Positions 5,913-7,476 of a stretch of 7,476 nucleotides of DNA are shown in pieces. Positions within the stretch are counted from its first letter, which is position 1. Each line of letters starts with the position of its first letter. Position numbers and translations under genes: made by a program. Below the pieces are notes generated by a model, which was not told where the DNA came from, made no database searches, and saw only the letters and a program-made list of their open reading frames with translations. The DNA comes from Actinomycetes bacterium (GTDB taxonomy: Bacteria > Actinomycetota > Acidimicrobiia > Acidimicrobiales > JAMCPL01), in contig JAJZWK010000078.1 in NCBI GenBank assembly GCA_021846725.1, positions 1 through 7,476 on the forward strand, in the 5' to 3' direction.

Positions 5913-6763
5913 TAGACACTTATAATGCTGTACACGGCAAGATGACTGATAATTTTCAGATAGTTCCTCATACGGAAGAGACTGCTCATACGCAGCAGGA
6001 TATTCATACGCAAGAGACTATTCATACCAAAAGAATTGCTCGCGAATGGGACTATCGAGCCTTCCGGAATCCGTACCATTATGTAGACGCAACCAAGAGG
6101 AATTGGGACAAGACTGAGTTCTATGCCAAAGGGCTGCAATTGGTAGAGCAAATCGTGGATCCAGTACTTAATCGTTTAAAGATAGATCCTACGGGTAAGC
6201 GTGTACTAGAAATAGGATGTGGAATCGGAAGGCTATTCGAGGGACTATCACAGCGCTTTGCCGAGGTATACGGGATAGATGTATCCAGCCAAATGCTCGA
6301 ATATGGCAAAGCAAACTGCCCGGTACAGGCAGTTTGGATACATGGTGACGGTCTGTCCTTGGCTGGAATTGATCCTGAAACTGTTGATTACGTTATATCG
6401 TATGAAGTAATGCAACATATACCAAGTAAAACGATAATAGAGGCATACATTAGAGAATCCTACAGGGTTCTCAAACAAGGTGGAGGAATGCAGTTACATA
6501 TGCGGAGAGGAAGCGACAGTCTACGTCAAGCTGCCGTCCGTCAACTGCCCAAACCGTTACGTCAATTGACTGCCTCCATCGCCAATAAAATAAACGCTAT
6601 AGAATTTATGGGAGACATTGATACCTGGCTAGGAATTACACTCAAGCCATCTGTGGCAATGGAACTTGCTTCCAGTGTCGGATTCGAGAGAATTGAGATA
6701 CTGCCGGACAGCATCCATCGCCGCAACTCCGGCTATTGGCTTGTGTGCGTCAAGCCGTCATAA
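5909..6763 (+). CDS. class I SAM-dependent methyltransferase with N-terminal repeat
   Basis: A 284-residue protein with a Rossmann-type methyltransferase domain at about 95-200. Motif I is VLEIGCGIGR (99-108), which binds SAM; D124 in VYGIDVS is the expected ribose-binding acidic residue; VDYVISYEVMQHI (159-171) is motif IV-like, and YRVLKQGGGMQLHM (185-198) is the post-motif strand of small-molecule methyltransferases. The C-terminal part ends GYWLVCVKPS. Residues 20-43 are four imperfect hexapeptides carrying HT at the same place (HTEE, HTQQ, HTQE, HTKR), encoded by an 18-bp tandem repeat and probably disordered. The start is uncertain: ATG 5909 and ATG 5942 (Met12) both lack a good Shine-Dalgarno. 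It has its own upstream region and is divergent from the phosphoesterase. The acceptor substrate cannot be deduced; no partner pathway gene adjoins it. Confidence 0.88.
   Translation: MIDTYNAVHGKMTDNFQIVPHTEETAHTQQDIHTQETIHTKRIAREWDYRAFRNPYHYVDATKRNWDKTEFYAKGLQLVEQIVDPVLNRLKIDPTGKRVLEIGCGIGRLFEGLSQRFAEVYGIDVSSQMLEYGKANCPVQAVWIHGDGLSLAGIDPETVDYVISYEVMQHIPSKTIIEAYIRESYRVLKQGGGMQLHMRRGSDSLRQAAVRQLPKPLRQLTASIANKINAIEFMGDIDTWLGITLKPSVAMELASSVGFERIEILPDSIHRRNSGYWLVCVKPS
5968..6039 (+). repeat. four imperfect 18-bp tandem repeats inside the methyltransferase gene
   Basis: Units start at 5968, 5986, 6004 and 6022, each opening with TCATAC. Units 1 and 3 share the best core (GAAGAGACT versus CAAGAGACT); unit 4 is the most diverged. 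The 18-bp period keeps frame, so copy number could change by slippage without breaking the protein. Confidence 0.8.
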
Positions 6764-6776
6764 ACATCATTGATGT
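6764..6776. repeat. small palindrome immediately after the methyltransferase stop
   Basis: ACATCA (6764-6769) and TGATGT (6771-6776) are inverted copies around one base, starting at the base after the TAA. As RNA it would be a 5-bp stem with a 3-base loop. It has no T-run, so it is a poor terminator; a protein-binding palindrome is equally possible. Confidence 0.25.
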
Positions 6777-6809
6777 GCGCCATGACATTAAATAGATGCA
6801 AGCTGGTAG

Positions 6810-6815
6810 TATAAT
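6810..6815 (+). promoter_or_regulatory. -10 element upstream of the acyl-CoA synthetase gene
   Basis: TATAAT at 6810-6815 is a perfect -10 consensus. The nearest -35-like sequence, ATGACA (6782-6787), matches 5 of 6 but is 22 bp away, longer than usual, so an activator may be needed. The predicted transcript would have a leader of about 80 nt. Confidence 0.4.
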
Positions 6816-6822
6816 AAGCAAT

Positions 6823-6856
6823 AATGGCTTGATACCTCTATTTGGTGACGGCCATT
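6823..6856 (+). promoter_or_regulatory. possible leader hairpin before the acyl-CoA synthetase gene
   Basis: AATGGC (6823-6828) pairs with GCCATT (6851-6856) across a 22-base loop near the start of the predicted leader. Further on, GTAATTAC (6872-6879) is an 8-bp palindrome. Neither matches a riboswitch class I recognise. Confidence 0.25.
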
Positions 6857-6886
6857 GAAATATAGTTTAGTGTAATTACCTCACAG

Positions 6887-6898
6887 AAAGGGGGAGGG
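6887..6898 (+). promoter_or_regulatory. strong ribosome binding site of the acyl-CoA synthetase gene
   Basis: AAAGGGGGAGGG ends 2 nt before ATG 6901; the GGAGG core (6893-6897) leaves only 3 nt, shorter than ideal. It is the strongest Shine-Dalgarno in the window and fixes the start of this gene, in contrast to the weak or absent sites before most others. Confidence 0.7.
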
Positions 6899-6900
6899 TT

Positions 6901-7476
6901 ATGTCGAACATAGATGAATTACCCGAACTTCCACCAATGGTACGTGACAGCAAACTTGTGCAGCCGCCTCGAAAGCCCTCAGGAAGATTGGGCATGTCTA
7001 CTCTACAGGACTACCAGGATCTTTATAGAAAGTCACTCGATGATCCGGGCTCCTATTGGGTATCGGTAGCCTCTGAACTGGAATGGATGTCAGGATGGCC
7101 ACCCGATCCGGCAATGACGGGAAGCCTGGAAGAAGGTTTCCAATATTTTCCCGGTGCCTATGGCAACGCCAGTATCAACTGCGTAGACAGGCATGCAGCC
7201 AAGTCACCTGGACGTACTGCAATTCAATGGATCGGCGAAGATGGTTCAGAACGAGCATGGACATATTCGGAGTTGCTTGAGCAGACTGCCCGGTTTGCTC
7301 AAGCACTCTTAGAGATGGGTATCAAAAAAGGCGACGTGGTAGCCATTTTTCTGCCCAATCTCCTCGAGACGTTTGCCGCCGTACAGGCATGCTACCGAAT
7401 AGGTGCTATATACAATATAATCTTCTCAGGATTTTCCCCACAGGCGCTATCGGATAGGATAGAGGACACTGGAGCA
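6901..7476 (+). CDS. acetyl-CoA synthetase-like AMP-forming acyl-CoA ligase (3'-truncated)
   Basis: 192 codons without a stop run from ATG 6901 to the right edge. Members activate acetate or a related short acid with ATP to an acyl-adenylate, then transfer it to CoA in the cytoplasm. The N-terminal part matches the acetyl-CoA synthetase family: a cap segment DYQDLYRKSLDDPGSYW (37-53), FPGAYGNASINCVDRH (83-98, compare the usual LNxxxNCLDRH), WTYSEL (120-125), GDVVAIFLPN (144-153) and YNIIFSGFSPQAL (171-183), where many relatives read HxVVFxGFS. The ATP-binding P-loop, adenylation core and the lysine of the C-terminal domain lie beyond the window, so activity and acid preference (acetate, propionate, acetoacetate) cannot be judged. 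A roughly 30-residue Pro-rich N-terminal extension precedes the cap. Confidence 0.88.
   Translation, partial: MSNIDELPELPPMVRDSKLVQPPRKPSGRLGMSTLQDYQDLYRKSLDDPGSYWVSVASELEWMSGWPPDPAMTGSLEEGFQYFPGAYGNASINCVDRHAAKSPGRTAIQWIGEDGSERAWTYSELLEQTARFAQALLEMGIKKGDVVAIFLPNLLETFAAVQACYRIGAIYNIIFSGFSPQALSDRIEDTGA

Noticed and set aside
5968..6039. Tandem repeat as a CRISPR array
   Set aside because: Units are contiguous with no spacers, only 18 bp, imperfect and in frame with the methyltransferase.
7083..7280. 65-codon plus-strand frame near the right edge
   Set aside because: Shadow inside the acyl-CoA synthetase gene, whose frame is open from 6901 to the edge and has a strong ribosome site.

Overview
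The window comes from a bacterial chromosome of intermediate GC. The genes read normally with code 11 but use ATA heavily for isoleucine. Protein types point loosely to a Gram-positive-type actinobacterium, possibly near Acidimicrobiia: a branched-chain-amino-acid-type ABC binding protein with an ICGCDP core, a Tat-exported acid phosphatase/phospholipase C-like lipoprotein, and a membrane-anchored MurF-like ligase. This is inference from remembered families and no lineage marker gene is present.

Layout. Bases 2-1903 (+) hold the 3' part of a periplasmic-binding-protein gene and, 3 nt later, a complete metallo-beta-lactamase-fold hydrolase, probably one operon. Bases 1904-2131 are non-coding but rich in inverted repeats, including a hairpin resembling the right end of IS200/IS605 elements. 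Bases 2132-2509 (+) encode a small probable lipoprotein with a cupredoxin fold that has lost two of the four usual type 1 copper ligands. It converges on a minus-strand pair whose stop and start overlap by one base (TAATG): a Tat lipoprotein phosphoesterase (5684-4185), then a MurF-like ligase with about five N-terminal membrane segments (4185-2572). Bases 5685-5908 are the divergent promoter region. Bases 5909-6763 (+) encode a class I SAM methyltransferase with an N-terminal tandem hexapeptide repeat. After a 137-bp gap, an acetyl/acyl-CoA synthetase begins at 6901 and runs off the right edge.

Coherence. The coupled phosphoesterase and Mur ligase both act at or on the envelope and are the clearest functional unit. 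The cupredoxin-like lipoprotein is also an envelope protein but is transcribed separately. The binding protein and hydrolase suggest uptake and hydrolysis of an organic solute, substrate unknown. I see no CRISPR array, rRNA, tRNA, intact transposase, phage module or recognisable defence system. The best leads for something new are the ligand-less cupredoxin, the structured DNA at 1924-2081, the repeat-bearing methyltransferase N-terminus and the coupled Tat-phosphoesterase/membrane-MurF pair. None of them is proof of a new system.
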